From NCBI RefSeq assembly GCF_000787855.1, contig NZ_BBPQ01000019.1, positions 8,990-72,989 on the forward strand: a DNA stretch of 64,000 nucleotides, in the 5' to 3' direction. Both the position numbers and the translations under genes were made by a program. This DNA is from Streptacidiphilus anmyonensis. Lineage in GTDB: Bacteria; Actinomycetota; Actinomycetes; Streptomycetales; Streptomycetaceae. Below the pieces are notes generated by a model. That model saw only the letters and a program-made list of their open reading frames with translations. It searched no databases and was not told the DNA's origin. Below, one piece after another: positions 8,282 to 17,127 of the stretch. The stretch's first letter is position 1, and each line of letters begins with the position of its first letter.

Positions 8282-8320
8282 ACGGCCGGACCGGCTCCTC
8301 GACGGAGCCGGCCCGGCCGT
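8282..8320 (-). terminator. Hairpin terminator after the compact GH87 gene
   Basis: A 17-bp stem with one mismatch (left arm 8282-8298, right arm 8304-8320) and loop TCGAC begins about 34 bases after the GH87 stop in the direction of transcription. Confidence 0.8.
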
Positions 8321-8353
8321 TGACGGCGCCGCCCCTGAAGGAGGCGGTGCCGG

Positions 8354-10390
8354 TCAGTGGGAGGCGTCCGGGGCGAGCCAGGGGCTCGGCGCGGCCGGCG
8401 GGACGACGGCGGGGCGGTCGTCACAGGTGATCGTGTTCGGCAGCTCCCACGGCGCCAGCCAGGCGCCGGTCGTGCCGCCGCCGGTGTTGCCGCCCAGGTC
8501 GGTGAGGGAGAACTCCGAGCCCGCCGAGGTGAAGTGGAACGAGCCGCAGTTGTTCACCCCGACCGCGCCCACGTTCCGTGCCTCCACGTCCTGGAACGTC
8601 GCGTTCCCGGCCGCGCGGGCGCTGACCACGTCGGTGCCCGTGCCGTCCACCCGGATGTGGCTGAAGTGCACGTTGCTGATGGAGTACTGGTCCTTCACGC
8701 TGTAGTCCGAGACCAGCATGACGGCGTCGTAGGTGTTGTCCAGGAAGTCGTCGCCGGTGACCTGGACGTCCGCGTCGATGCTGTGCTCCAGCGCGTAGAT
8801 CCAGATCGCGCCCAGCCCGATCTTCCAGTTCAACTCGAAGGTCCCGGCCCGGACGGTGGTGTTGTCCGCGACCGAGATCCGGCCCGCGAACGGCACCGCG
8901 CCGAAGCGGGTGCCCAGTTGGATCGCGCTGCCCTCCCGGATCGGGTCGGCGACGAGGTTGCCGGAGACGGTGAGGTCCGAACCGCCGTAGAGCGCGATGC
9001 CGTTGGCCAGCACGGGCGTCTGCACGGTGTTGTGCGCGACGACGTCGTGCGCGTCGGCGGCCGGTGCGGACCAGAGCGCGATCCCGTCGTCCCCGGTGTT
9101 GCGGACGAAGTTGCCCGCGATGAGCGAGTTCGTCACCCCGCCGTGGAAGTTGATGCCGTCGGCGATCTGGTCGGCGATCTGGTTGCCGGTGATCCGCAGG
9201 TCGTTCATCGGGCCGTCCAGCCAGATGCCCACCTTGGTGTGCTGGATGTACAGCCCCTCGATCGAGGAGTCACTGAGCGCGCCGCCGACACCGTTGACCT
9301 GGTCGGTGTCGATCCGCTCGCGCACGTCGCCCTCGATGGCGAAGTCCCGCAGGTGCACGTCGTGGCTGCCGCCGGCGGAGGCGTCCTTGCCGTAGAAACC
9401 GACCCCGGTGTGGACCGAGCCGTCGGGCATGGGCGAGGAGAGCGTCACCTGGTGGCCCTTGATGACGGTGTACCAGTTGCCCGCGCCCTGGATGGTCACG
9501 TGGTCGACGATGATGTGCCGGTTCACCTGGTACGTCCCCGGCGGCACCCACACCGTCCGTCCGCTGCGCTGTGCGGCGGCGACCGCCGCGTCGAAGGCGT
9601 CGGCGGAGTCCTTGACCCCGGTCGGGTCGGCGCCGAAGTCCCGGACGTCGAGGGCGTGCTCGGGCGCGCGCAGCGGCGGCGCGACGCGCTGCGTGTCGAG
9701 CACGTCGATCGTCGTGGTCGCGGCCGGGCTTCCGGCCAGGACGGCCAGCCGGATCACCTGCCCCGCGTGGTAGGTGTGGTCGAGCAGCAGGCGCTGCTCG
9801 TCGTAGAAGTGGCTGGGCCGGAACGGCGTCGGGAAGACGGGCGCGGGCGTCGTCTGGTCCGGCACGCAGCTGCACTCGGTGGTCCACCAGTCCGGGTCCA
9901 GCGGACCGGCGCCCGGGTCGTTGGTGAACGGGTACTCGTTGTAGAGCCAGGCGTACTGCGAGGTCAGCGTCATCGTCCGGCGGTGCTTCCCGTCGACGCT
10001 GACGTCGAGCGGCGCGGTGATGCCGCCGCCGTCCGGGGCGTCCGGGATGCTGTAGCGGACGGTGATCGCGTTGGTGTCGGCGGGCAGGGTGAAGTCCACG
10101 TACTGACCCGGCGTCAGCGAGACGGCCTTACGGCCGGTGGCCTCGGACGCGAGGGTGTACGGCGTCGTGTCGGGCCCGATCACCGTCCCGTCGGTCCGGG
10201 CGTTGAAGGCGTTCTGCTCGGCGAAGCCGGGGTTCGCACCCCGGCCCCGCAGCAGCGACGGGTCGATCCCGGCCTGCGTCACCACGGGCTCCGGTCCGTG
10301 GGCAGTGGCATGCGCCGCGCCGGTCCCTCCGACGGCGGCGAGCAGACCTACGGCGATGGCGAGGGAGAGTTGTCTCTTTCTGTGCGACAT
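8354..10390 (-). CDS. Secreted GH87-like alpha-1,3-glucanase (compact form)
   Basis: 678 residues from ATG 10390, with AAGGAG eight bases upstream. A signal peptide (LSLAIAVGLLAAVGGTGAAHA) is followed by a jelly-roll segment (EATGRKAVSLTPGQYVDFTLP, then RYSIPDAPDGGG and SQYAWLYNEYP), then a right-handed parallel beta-helix (FGADPTGVKDSADAFDAAVAAA, VPPGTYQVNRHI). The putative catalytic aspartates are Asp411 (ADGINF) and Asp434-Asp435 (TGDDG), spaced 23 and 1 residues apart as in characterised GH87 alpha-1,3-glucanases. It lacks the discoidin, Fn3 and CARDB modules of the large GH87 protein at 17273-21559, with which it shares several core phrases. It should hydrolyse alpha-1,3-glucan or nigeran outside the cell. 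Its upstream region is occupied by a repeat element. Confidence 0.82.
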   Translation of the reverse strand: MSHRKRQLSLAIAVGLLAAVGGTGAAHATAHGPEPVVTQAGIDPSLLRGRGANPGFAEQNAFNARTDGTVIGPDTTPYTLASEATGRKAVSLTPGQYVDFTLPADTNAITVRYSIPDAPDGGGITAPLDVSVDGKHRRTMTLTSQYAWLYNEYPFTNDPGAGPLDPDWWTTECSCVPDQTTPAPVFPTPFRPSHFYDEQRLLLDHTYHAGQVIRLAVLAGSPAATTTIDVLDTQRVAPPLRAPEHALDVRDFGADPTGVKDSADAFDAAVAAAQRSGRTVWVPPGTYQVNRHIIVDHVTIQGAGNWYTVIKGHQVTLSSPMPDGSVHTGVGFYGKDASAGGSHDVHLRDFAIEGDVRERIDTDQVNGVGGALSDSSIEGLYIQHTKVGIWLDGPMNDLRITGNQIADQIADGINFHGGVTNSLIAGNFVRNTGDDGIALWSAPAADAHDVVAHNTVQTPVLANGIALYGGSDLTVSGNLVADPIREGSAIQLGTRFGAVPFAGRISVADNTTVRAGTFELNWKIGLGAIWIYALEHSIDADVQVTGDDFLDNTYDAVMLVSDYSVKDQYSISNVHFSHIRVDGTGTDVVSARAAGNATFQDVEARNVGAVGVNNCGSFHFTSAGSEFSLTDLGGNTGGGTTGAWLAPWELPNTITCDDRPAVVPPAAPSPWLAPDASH

Positions 10391-10425
10391 CGAGCGGCTC
10401 CTTTTTGGCAGACGGGAAGGACCTT

Positions 10426-10557
10426 CAGGGGCGCGAGGCTCCACCGATGTGCGGCTCCGCCGCGTGGGGGCGAGAAACCACTGATGAGCGGACGGCCCCG
10501 CACATTCGGGGCTCTACCTGGGCGGGTGGCTTGTCGCGGCAGTTCCTCGCGCCCCTG
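10426..10557. repeat. Palindrome-ended intergenic repeat, copy A
   Basis: A 132-base element with perfect 13-bp inverted ends (CAGGGGCGCGAGG / CCTCGCGCCCCTG). Its two outer segments match copy B at 16982-17110 in the opposite orientation, while the central part differs. Elements with these ends are, to my knowledge, common between genes in Streptomyces. It fills most of the space between the GH13 alpha-glucosidase stop and the GH87 start and may separate the two transcripts. Confidence 0.8.
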
Positions 10558-10579
10558 GATGGTGCGACTTGCTCGGATC

Positions 10580-12208
10580 TCAGACCCTGAGCCAGACGGC
10601 CGTGTCGGACGGGAGGGCCGACTGACCGTGCAGCTCGTCGCTGGCCAGCAGCACGGTGCCGGTGAAGGGGAGGGCGACGGCCTCAGCCGAGAGGTTCACC
10701 ACGCAGGCGAAGCCCTCTCCCCTCCGGAAGGCCAGCACCCCCTGCGGTGTCCCTTCCAGCCACTCGAAGCCGCCGTCGCCCAGCTCGCGGCGGAGCCGCA
10801 GCGCCTCCCGGTAGAGGGAGAGCATCGACCCCGCGTCGGCGGCCTGCGCCTCGACCGTGTACTCCTTCCACGCCTCCGGCTGCGGCAGCCACGGCACACC
10901 GCCGGCGTCGGCGGGCGAGAAGCCGAACGGCGGCTCGCCGCCCGACCAGGGCAGCGGGACGCGGCAGCCGTCCCGCCCGGGGTCCGCCGGGTTGCGGCCC
11001 TTCCGTTCCCACATCGGGTCCTGCCGCAGGTCGTCGGGGATGTCCTCGACCTCCCACAGGCCGAGCTCCTCGCCCTGGTAGACGTAGACCGCGCCGGGCA
11101 GCGCCTGTGTCAGCAGGGCCGCGGCCCGCGCGCGGCGCGTCCCGCGGGCGAGGTCCACGGGGCGGCCGTGCTGCCGGGCGTAGATCGCGAAGGAGGTGTC
11201 CTCACGGCCGTAGCGGCTGACCACCCGGTCGACGTCGTGGTTGGACAGCACCCAGGTGGCCGGCGCGCCGGCCTCGTGGTGGAAGCGCAGGGTGTCGTCG
11301 ATGACGCCGCGCAGCCGCTCCGCCTCCCACGCGCACTCCAGATAAGGGAAGTTGAAGACGGTGTGCATCTCGTCGGGACGCAGGTAGCGCGCCATCCGGG
11401 CGGCGTCCGGCAGCCAGACCTCGCCGATGAGGACGAGCCCGCCCCCGTAGGACTCGGCGACGCGCCGCCACGCGCGGTAGACCTCGTGGACCTCCTCGCG
11501 GTCGGTGAAGGCGCGCTCCTCGGGGTCGCTCACGGGCAGGTCCGCGTCCTTGACCAGCAGCGCGGCCGAGTCGATGCGGAAGCCGTCCGCACCGCGGTCG
11601 AACCAGAAGCGCAGCACGCTCTCGAACTCGGCGCGGACGTCGTCGTGCTCCCAGTTGAAGTCGGGCTGCTCGGGGGCGAACAGGTGCAGGTACCACTCCC
11701 CCGGCCGGCCGTCGGGCTCGGTGACGCGGGTCCAGGTCGGACCGCCGAAGAAGCCCTGCCACTCGGTCGGCGGCAGCTCCCCGTCCGCGCCGCGTCCGGG
11801 CCGGAACCAGAACCGCGCCCGCTCGGGCGAGCCCGGTCCCGCCGCCAACGCGGCCTGGAACCAGGGGTTCTGGTCGCTGGTGTGGTTCGGCACGATGTCG
11901 ATGACGACGCGGATGCCGAGCTCGTGCGCCTGGCGGATCAACCCCTCCGCGTCGGCCAGCGTGCCGAACAGCGGGTCGATGGCGCGGTAGTCGGCGACGT
12001 CGTAGCCGGCGTCGGCCTGGGGCGAGGCGTACCAGGGGTTGATCCAGATCGCGTCGACGCCGAGCTCGGCGAGGTAGGGCAGGCGCGCGCGCAGCCCGGC
12101 CAGGTCGCCCACCCCGTCGCCGTCGCCGTCGGCGAAGCTGCGGGGGTAGATCTGGTAGATCGCGGCGTTCCGCCACCACGGGAGCTCGCGCTCTCCGGTT
12201 CCGGGCAC
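10580..12208 (-). CDS. GH13 alpha-glucosidase (intracellular, AglA-like)
   Basis: 542 residues from GTG 12208, no signal peptide. The GH13 signature blocks are complete: DIVPNHTSDQ, GFRIDSA with nucleophile Asp213, LIGEVW with acid/base Glu263 and LSNHDVD with Asp325. The layout without a C-terminal binding module is that of GH13 subfamily 30/17-23 alpha-glucosidases, which release glucose from short alpha-glucosides in the cytoplasm. It is the last gene of the importer operon (binding protein, two permeases, then a 160-base gap). The likely substrate is the oligosaccharide that the importer brings in, maltose-type or nigerose-type. Confidence 0.9.
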   Translation of the reverse strand: MPGTGERELPWWRNAAIYQIYPRSFADGDGDGVGDLAGLRARLPYLAELGVDAIWINPWYASPQADAGYDVADYRAIDPLFGTLADAEGLIRQAHELGIRVVIDIVPNHTSDQNPWFQAALAAGPGSPERARFWFRPGRGADGELPPTEWQGFFGGPTWTRVTEPDGRPGEWYLHLFAPEQPDFNWEHDDVRAEFESVLRFWFDRGADGFRIDSAALLVKDADLPVSDPEERAFTDREEVHEVYRAWRRVAESYGGGLVLIGEVWLPDAARMARYLRPDEMHTVFNFPYLECAWEAERLRGVIDDTLRFHHEAGAPATWVLSNHDVDRVVSRYGREDTSFAIYARQHGRPVDLARGTRRARAAALLTQALPGAVYVYQGEELGLWEVEDIPDDLRQDPMWERKGRNPADPGRDGCRVPLPWSGGEPPFGFSPADAGGVPWLPQPEAWKEYTVEAQAADAGSMLSLYREALRLRRELGDGGFEWLEGTPQGVLAFRRGEGFACVVNLSAEAVALPFTGTVLLASDELHGQSALPSDTAVWLRV

Positions 12209-12264
12209 GACGAACCTGCTTTCTGGAAGTCATCGAGATGACGTCATCGGGTTGGGGAGCCGCC

Positions 12265-12307
12265 GTCCCGGCCGGCCCCCGGTCAGGGGCGGGCGGCGGG
12301 CCGGGAC
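12265..12307 (-). terminator. Possible attenuating hairpin between malG-like permease and alpha-glucosidase
   Basis: GTCCCGGCC (12265-12273) pairs with GGCCGGGAC (12299-12307) across a 25-base GC-rich loop. It lies in the 160-base gap before the alpha-glucosidase gene and could reduce read-through, but a chance GC-rich pairing is possible. Confidence 0.3.
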
Positions 12308-12368
12308 GACGGGGTTCGCGTCGGGCGACGCGCCCGGCGGGGGCGGACGACGGCCCTGGCCGGCCCGG

Positions 12369-13259
12369 CTAGCCCTTGAGGCCGCCCGCGGTGAGTCCCG
12401 CCATGATGTTGCGCTGGAAGACCAGGAACAGCGCGATGGTCGGGATCGAGGCCAGGAACAGCCCGGCGATCAGGGAGTTCTCCGGCATGGAGGTCGCCGC
12501 GGTGTTGACGCCGACGTTGAGCGTCTCGTGCGAGGGCACGGTGATCAGCGGCCAGAGGAAGTCCTTCCAGACCGCGACCACGCCGAAGATGGAGACGACG
12601 CCGAGGATCGGCCGCGACAGCGGGAGCACCACCGACCAGAGCACGCGCAGCGGGCCTGCGCCATCGATGGCCGCCGCGTCGAGGAGCTCGTTCGGGATGG
12701 AGTCGAAGAACCGCTTCAGCAGGAAGATGTTGAAGGCGTTGGCCACGGTGGGCAGCCAGATGACCCACGGGGTGTCCTGGAGGTTCCAGTGGACCAGCGG
12801 CAGATCGAGCACGGTCAGGTACTGCGGGATGACCAGCGCCGCAGCGGGGATCATCATCGAGGCCAGCATCATGCCGAGGATCACGTTGCCGAGCACCGGG
12901 CGCAGCTTGGACAGCGCGTAGGCGGCGGCGACGTCGAACAGCAGTTGGAAGAGGAGCGCTCCGCCGGCGTAGACGACGGTGTTGAGCAGCAGTCCGCCCA
13001 TGCCGAGCCTGGACCAGGCCTCGGTGAAGGCGTGTGTGGCGGGGTGGGTCGGGAAGAGCGTGGGCGGGGTGCGCACCAGCTCCTGGGAGGACTTGAAGCC
13101 GCCGGTGGCCATCCAGTACAGCGGGCCGACGAAGGCGATCGTGGTGACCAGCAGCACCAGCGTCAGCACGAGCCGGTAGAGCAGGCGTCCGCGCGGCTGG
13201 GCGAGCCGGACCGGGGAGACGAGCGTGCGGGTGGCGCCGGAGTGGGCGGCGGTCGTCAT
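12369..13259 (-). CDS. ABC sugar transporter permease (MalG-type)
   Basis: 296 residues, six predicted membrane helices. The cytoplasmic EAA loop reads LDAAAIDGAGPLRVLWSVVLPL, which docks to the ATPase. The C-terminus KG is typical for the MalG group. It begins one base before the stop of the upstream permease gene, so translation is coupled. No ATPase gene lies nearby, as expected in Streptomyces where the shared MsiK ATPase energises such importers. Confidence 0.93.
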   Translation of the reverse strand: MTTAAHSGATRTLVSPVRLAQPRGRLLYRLVLTLVLLVTTIAFVGPLYWMATGGFKSSQELVRTPPTLFPTHPATHAFTEAWSRLGMGGLLLNTVVYAGGALLFQLLFDVAAAYALSKLRPVLGNVILGMMLASMMIPAAALVIPQYLTVLDLPLVHWNLQDTPWVIWLPTVANAFNIFLLKRFFDSIPNELLDAAAIDGAGPLRVLWSVVLPLSRPILGVVSIFGVVAVWKDFLWPLITVPSHETLNVGVNTAATSMPENSLIAGLFLASIPTIALFLVFQRNIMAGLTAGGLKG

Positions 13260-13260
13260 G

Positions 13261-14205
13261 TCACTCCTCCCGTCCGCGGCGCTCCAGCCACAGGTAGAGC
13301 GCCGAGAAGCAGCCGAGCACCAGCAGCATGATCACGCCCAGGGCAGCCGCGGTGTTGAACTTGTCATAGTTGAACGCGTAGTTGTAGAGCAGGTAGACCA
13401 CGGTCGTGGTCGACCCTTCGGGCCCGCCGCCGGTGAGGACGAACGACTCGGTGAACATCTGCATGGTGGCCACCACCTGCAGCATCAGCATCAGCGACAG
13501 GATCAGCCGGGTCTGCGGCACGGTGACGTGCCAGATCCGCTGGAGCAGGTTGGCCCCGTCCAGTTCGGCGGCCTCGTAGAGCTCGCCGGGGATGCCCTGG
13601 AGGGCGGCGAGGTAGACCAGGGTGGCGCTGCCCATGTTGCCCCAGGTCGAGACGAGCACCAGCGAGGGCATCGCGGTGCTCTTCGACGCCAGCCACGAGG
13701 AGGTGGGCAGGTGCAGCGCGTGCAGGATCTGGTTGAACAGACCGTAGCCGGGGTCCATGAAGTACTTGAAGAGCAGGATGCCGGCCACCGGGGGCAGCAT
13801 CACCGGCAGGTAGACCAGGACCCGCAGGTAACCCTGGGCGTGGCGGCACTCGTTGATGACGATCGCGGCCACGAAGGGCGCCGCGAAGCCGAAGAACAGG
13901 GCGATGCCGGTGAACTCCAGCGTACTGCGCCAGGCCGCCCAGAACTCCGGGTCGGCGGTGATCTGCCGGTAGTTGGCGAGGCCGACCCACTGGGCCTCGC
14001 CGTAGTGGACCCGCTGGAACGACATCACGATCTCGCGGATCATCGGGTACCAGGTGAACAGCACGAAGCAGAGCAGCGCGCCGATCAGGAAGGCGTGGGC
14101 GCGCAGGTTCCGCGCCAGCGAGCGGCGCAGGGCCGCGAACCGGTCGTGCGGTCCGGCGCCCGCCGCGTCGACGCGGGCGCCGCCGCGTGTCAGCGTGACA
14201 GCCAT
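13261..14205 (-). CDS. ABC sugar transporter permease (MalF-type)
   Basis: 314 residues with six membrane helices after a cytoplasmic arginine-rich start (RRSLARNLRAHAFLIGALLCFVLF). The EAA loop is YEAAELDGANLLQRIWHVTVPQ-like, the MalF/UgpA pattern. It is the partner of the MalG-type permease immediately downstream and of the lipoprotein upstream. GGAG lies just before the start. Confidence 0.93.
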   Translation of the reverse strand: MAVTLTRGGARVDAAGAGPHDRFAALRRSLARNLRAHAFLIGALLCFVLFTWYPMIREIVMSFQRVHYGEAQWVGLANYRQITADPEFWAAWRSTLEFTGIALFFGFAAPFVAAIVINECRHAQGYLRVLVYLPVMLPPVAGILLFKYFMDPGYGLFNQILHALHLPTSSWLASKSTAMPSLVLVSTWGNMGSATLVYLAALQGIPGELYEAAELDGANLLQRIWHVTVPQTRLILSLMLMLQVVATMQMFTESFVLTGGGPEGSTTTVVYLLYNYAFNYDKFNTAAALGVIMLLVLGCFSALYLWLERRGREE

Positions 14206-14298
14206 GGGTGACTCCTCGTCAAGGTGTCGGCCGTCCGGCCGGACCGCGGCGGGGTTGGAGCGGTCCGGTCGGACGACACGTCACTGGTTGGCCAGACG

Positions 14299-15729
14299 TC
14301 ACTGATTCGCGAGAATCTGGTTGGCCTGGGTCTCGGCGGTGGACAGCACCTGGTCCAGGTTGGCGTTGGGGTCGGTCATCGCCGCCGACATCGCCGTGTC
14401 GAGGACCTTGTAGAGCTGCTGCGCCGCCGGGGGCTCGTTGACGCTGCTGGTCGGGTTGTTGACGTAGGGGTCGTAGTTGGACAGCGGCAGGTTGCCGTTG
14501 GTCTTGAGCGAGCTCGTGATCTGGTTGATCTGCGGGGAGTTCGAAGCCCAGAAGTACGGCTCGGGGATGGAGATCGCCACCGGGTCCTTGCTGGAGCCGG
14601 CGAGCGTCGCGGCCCGGGAGAAGTTGAACTGGCCGGCGTCGGGGGTCAGGTACTCGAAGTCGATCCAGGCGATCTCGGCCTTGATCTGGTTCGGGGTCTG
14701 GCCCTTCTTGAAGTAGTAGAGGTCGCCGCCGCCGAGGCTGTTGCCGGGGCCGGAGGCGCCCGGCATCGGGCCGAGGCCGAAGGCGTTCTTGTCCGCGCCG
14801 AGCACCTCGATCAGGTGCTTGACCACGTCCGGCGCGCCGATGAACATGCCGACCTTGCCGGTGGCCAGCGGCGGGAAGGCGTCGGCCCACTGGGTGACGG
14901 GGGTCGCGCCGATGCTGTGGTCGACGAAGCGCATGTCGTGCAGGCGCTGGAGGACCTGCTTGCCCTGCGGGGAGTTGAACGCGGCCTTGGTGCCGCCTGC
15001 GTTCACCATCTGGCCGCCGAGGCTGTAGAGCTCGGAGGTGAAGTGCCAGCCGCCGGTGTTGCCGCCGCTGTAGTCCTCGTAGCCGGTGATGCCGTTGCCG
15101 AGCGCGGCGATCTTCTTGGCGTCGGCCTGGAGTTGGTCCCAGGTGGTGGGCGGCTGGTCGGGGTTGAGACCGGCCTTCTTGAACAGGTCGCGGTTGTAGA
15201 CGAGCCCGGTGGAGTAGTAGTTGATCGGCAGGGCGTAGGTCTTGCCGCCCGTGCCGAGGTTCTGCTTGACGCTCGGCAGCATGGTCGAGTAGCCGGGCAC
15301 CGTCTGGTCGTTGACGTAGGCGCTGATGTCGGCGGCGTCACCGGAGTTGAGCGTCTGCTCCTGGTCGGTGAAGTAGGCGTGGTACGCGCCGGTCTCGTCG
15401 TGGGCCTTGTACTCGGCGGTCTGCTGCGCCGGCACCTCGCACTGGCCCACGTAGGGCTTCGCGTCGACGGTGACGTTGGGGTACTTGACCTTGAACAGCG
15501 CCAGGTCGTCGGCGTAGTTGGCCTTGCCCGCGGCCTGGTCGGCGCCCGGCGCGCAGTCGATCGAGATGGTGACGGTGGCGTTCGGGTCGAGCGGCTTGCC
15601 GTCGGCCACACCGCCGGCGGCGTTGCCGCCGCCCCCGGACGAGCCGCTGCTGCCGCAGGCGGCGGTACCGAGACACAACCCTGCCGCGATGGCGATGGCG
15701 GCGAACGTGCGCGATCTGTTCAGCATCAT
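14299..15729 (-). CDS. ABC transporter sugar-binding lipoprotein (family 1)
   Basis: 476 residues from the first of two adjacent ATGs at 15729. A lipoprotein signal ends in LGTAAC with Cys25 as the lipidation site, followed by a glycine/serine linker. The mature part has the family 1 solute-binding layout, with aromatic residues that could stack on sugar rings (for example NYYSTGLVYN, GGWHFTSELYSLGG). It is first in the operon with the two permeases and the GH13 alpha-glucosidase, and is transcribed away from the lacI-type gene. It should capture the oligosaccharides released by the secreted glucanases. Confidence 0.9.
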   Translation of the reverse strand: MMLNRSRTFAAIAIAAGLCLGTAACGSSGSSGGGGNAAGGVADGKPLDPNATVTISIDCAPGADQAAGKANYADDLALFKVKYPNVTVDAKPYVGQCEVPAQQTAEYKAHDETGAYHAYFTDQEQTLNSGDAADISAYVNDQTVPGYSTMLPSVKQNLGTGGKTYALPINYYSTGLVYNRDLFKKAGLNPDQPPTTWDQLQADAKKIAALGNGITGYEDYSGGNTGGWHFTSELYSLGGQMVNAGGTKAAFNSPQGKQVLQRLHDMRFVDHSIGATPVTQWADAFPPLATGKVGMFIGAPDVVKHLIEVLGADKNAFGLGPMPGASGPGNSLGGGDLYYFKKGQTPNQIKAEIAWIDFEYLTPDAGQFNFSRAATLAGSSKDPVAISIPEPYFWASNSPQINQITSSLKTNGNLPLSNYDPYVNNPTSSVNEPPAAQQLYKVLDTAMSAAMTDPNANLDQVLSTAETQANQILANQ

Positions 15730-15803
15730 GCGTGCCCCATGGTCGAAGTGACGTGGTGGGTGGGGGAAAGCCGGCGTGTGAGGAACGTAGGACGCCACGC
15801 TGG

Positions 15804-15954
15804 CTTACGCAAGAGCTCGACGCAAAATTGAAAAGTCACGACTGTGCGTCGCCTGACATGACCGCCGCCAAGGGCTTCGGGCGGGTCAAACCGCCTTCTC
15901 CCCGTCCTGACCTGGCCGTTTGCGGGCTGCAAACCGCTTCTTGCAATCGCTTGC
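15804..15954. promoter_or_regulatory. Divergent control region with candidate LacI operators
   Basis: Between the binding-protein gene and the lacI-type gene there are three candidate half-site clusters. CTTACGCAAG (15804-15813) is one base short of a palindrome. GTTTGC-GGGCT-GCAAAC (15918-15934) is a perfect 6-bp inverted repeat. TTGCAATCGCTTGC (15941-15954) carries TTGC half-sites. TTGC/GCAA half-sites are typical of LacI-family operators, so control of both genes is plausible. Which site is used is not known. Confidence 0.5.
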
Positions 15955-15978
15955 CGAATCCTGCTCTACTCTTGCGCC

Positions 15979-16983
15979 ATGAAGAGCAGACTCGCCGAGG
16001 TGGCACAGAAGGTCGGAGTCAGCGAGGCCACGGTCAGCCGCGTGCTCAACGGCCGGCCCGGCGTCTCCGAGGGCACCCGGAACGCGGTCCTGGCGGCGCT
16101 CGACGTGCTCGGCTACGAGCGCCCCAGCCAGCTGCGCGGAGAGCGCGCCCGGCTGATCGGCCTGGTCCTGCCGGAGCTGCAGAACCCGATCTTCCCGGCG
16201 GTCGCCGAGGTCGTCGGCGGCGCCCTGGCCCAGCGGGGCTTCACCCCCGTGCTGTGCACCCGCACCGCGGGCGGCCTCTCCGAGGCCGACTACGTCAACA
16301 TGCTGCTGGACCAGCAGGTTTCCGGCGTGGTCTTCGCCGGCGGCCACTTCGCGGAGGCCGACGCCCCGCACGAGCATTACGCGCGGCTGCGCGACCGCGG
16401 CATCCCCGTCGTGCTGTTCAACGCGGCGGTCGAACACCTCGGCTTCCCCCAGGTCTCCACGGACGACACCGTCGCCGTCGAGCAGGCCTTCGCCCACCTC
16501 GCCGCGCTCGGCCACGAGCGCATCGGCATGATCGTCGGCCCCGAGGACCACATCCCCTCCCAGCGCAAGCTCGCCTCCTTCGCCGAGCAGTGCGCGCGCT
16601 CCGGCCGAGAGGTCCTGCCGGACCAGGTCGCCCACGCCCTCTTCGCCCTCGAAGGCGGCCACGCGGCGGCCAGCCGCATGCTGCGCGCCGGCGTCACCGG
16701 CATCATCTGCGGCAGCGATCCGCTCGCGCTGGGCGCGATCCGCGCGGCACGGCGCGCGGGACTGTCCGTCCCGGGCGACGTCTCGGTGGTGGGCTTCGAC
16801 GACTCGGCCTTCATGAACTGCACGGAACCGCCGCTGACGACGGTCCGTCAGCCGATCGAAGCGCTCGGCCGCGCGGCCGTCGCGCTGCTGGTCAACCAGA
16901 TCGAGGGCGCGACGGTGGCGGCGGAGGAGCTCCTGTTCGAACCCGAGCTCGTCGTCCGCGGCTCGACCGGCCCGGCCCGCTAG
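15979..16983 (+). CDS. LacI family transcriptional regulator of the alpha-glucan importer
   Basis: 334 residues from ATG 15979. The N-terminal helix-turn-helix (RLAEVAQKVGVSEATVSRVLNGRPGVS) and hinge helix are classical LacI. The periplasmic-binding-like effector domain follows, ending with SVVGFDDSAFMN and TTVRQPIEALGRAAV. It is divergent from the importer operon and precedes the large GH87 gene, so it is the obvious candidate regulator of the whole alpha-glucan set. Its stop codon TAG is formed by the first bases of repeat copy B. Confidence 0.92.
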   Translation: MKSRLAEVAQKVGVSEATVSRVLNGRPGVSEGTRNAVLAALDVLGYERPSQLRGERARLIGLVLPELQNPIFPAVAEVVGGALAQRGFTPVLCTRTAGGLSEADYVNMLLDQQVSGVVFAGGHFAEADAPHEHYARLRDRGIPVVLFNAAVEHLGFPQVSTDDTVAVEQAFAHLAALGHERIGMIVGPEDHIPSQRKLASFAEQCARSGREVLPDQVAHALFALEGGHAAASRMLRAGVTGIICGSDPLALGAIRAARRAGLSVPGDVSVVGFDDSAFMNCTEPPLTTVRQPIEALGRAAVALLVNQIEGATVAAEELLFEPELVVRGSTGPAR

Positions 16984-17110
16984 GGGCGCGAGGAACTGCG
17001 CGACAAGCCACCCACTGCGGATGGCCCTTCATCCAACAGGGCCATCCGCGGTGGGTGGCTTGCTTGCGCCCACGCGGCGGAGCCGCAGATCGGTACAGCC
17101 TCGCGCCCCT
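16982..17110. repeat. Palindrome-ended intergenic repeat, copy B, with strong inner hairpin
   Basis: A 129-base element with perfect 12-bp inverted ends (AGGGGCGCGAGG / CCTCGCGCCCCT). Inside, 17004-17027 pairs with 17039-17062 over 24 positions with a single G-U type mismatch and an 11-base loop, which makes a strong terminator-like hairpin after the lacI-type gene. The ends match copy A (10426-10557) in inverted orientation. The middle differs. Confidence 0.82.
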
Positions 17111-17127
17111 GACACTTGCCACGTCCA

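Noticed and set aside
8357-12241. A nearly 1,300-codon open frame on the plus strand
   Set aside because: It is antisense to the GH87 and GH13 genes, has a composition of valine/arginine/glycine repeats typical of shadow frames in GC-rich DNA, and shows no domain.
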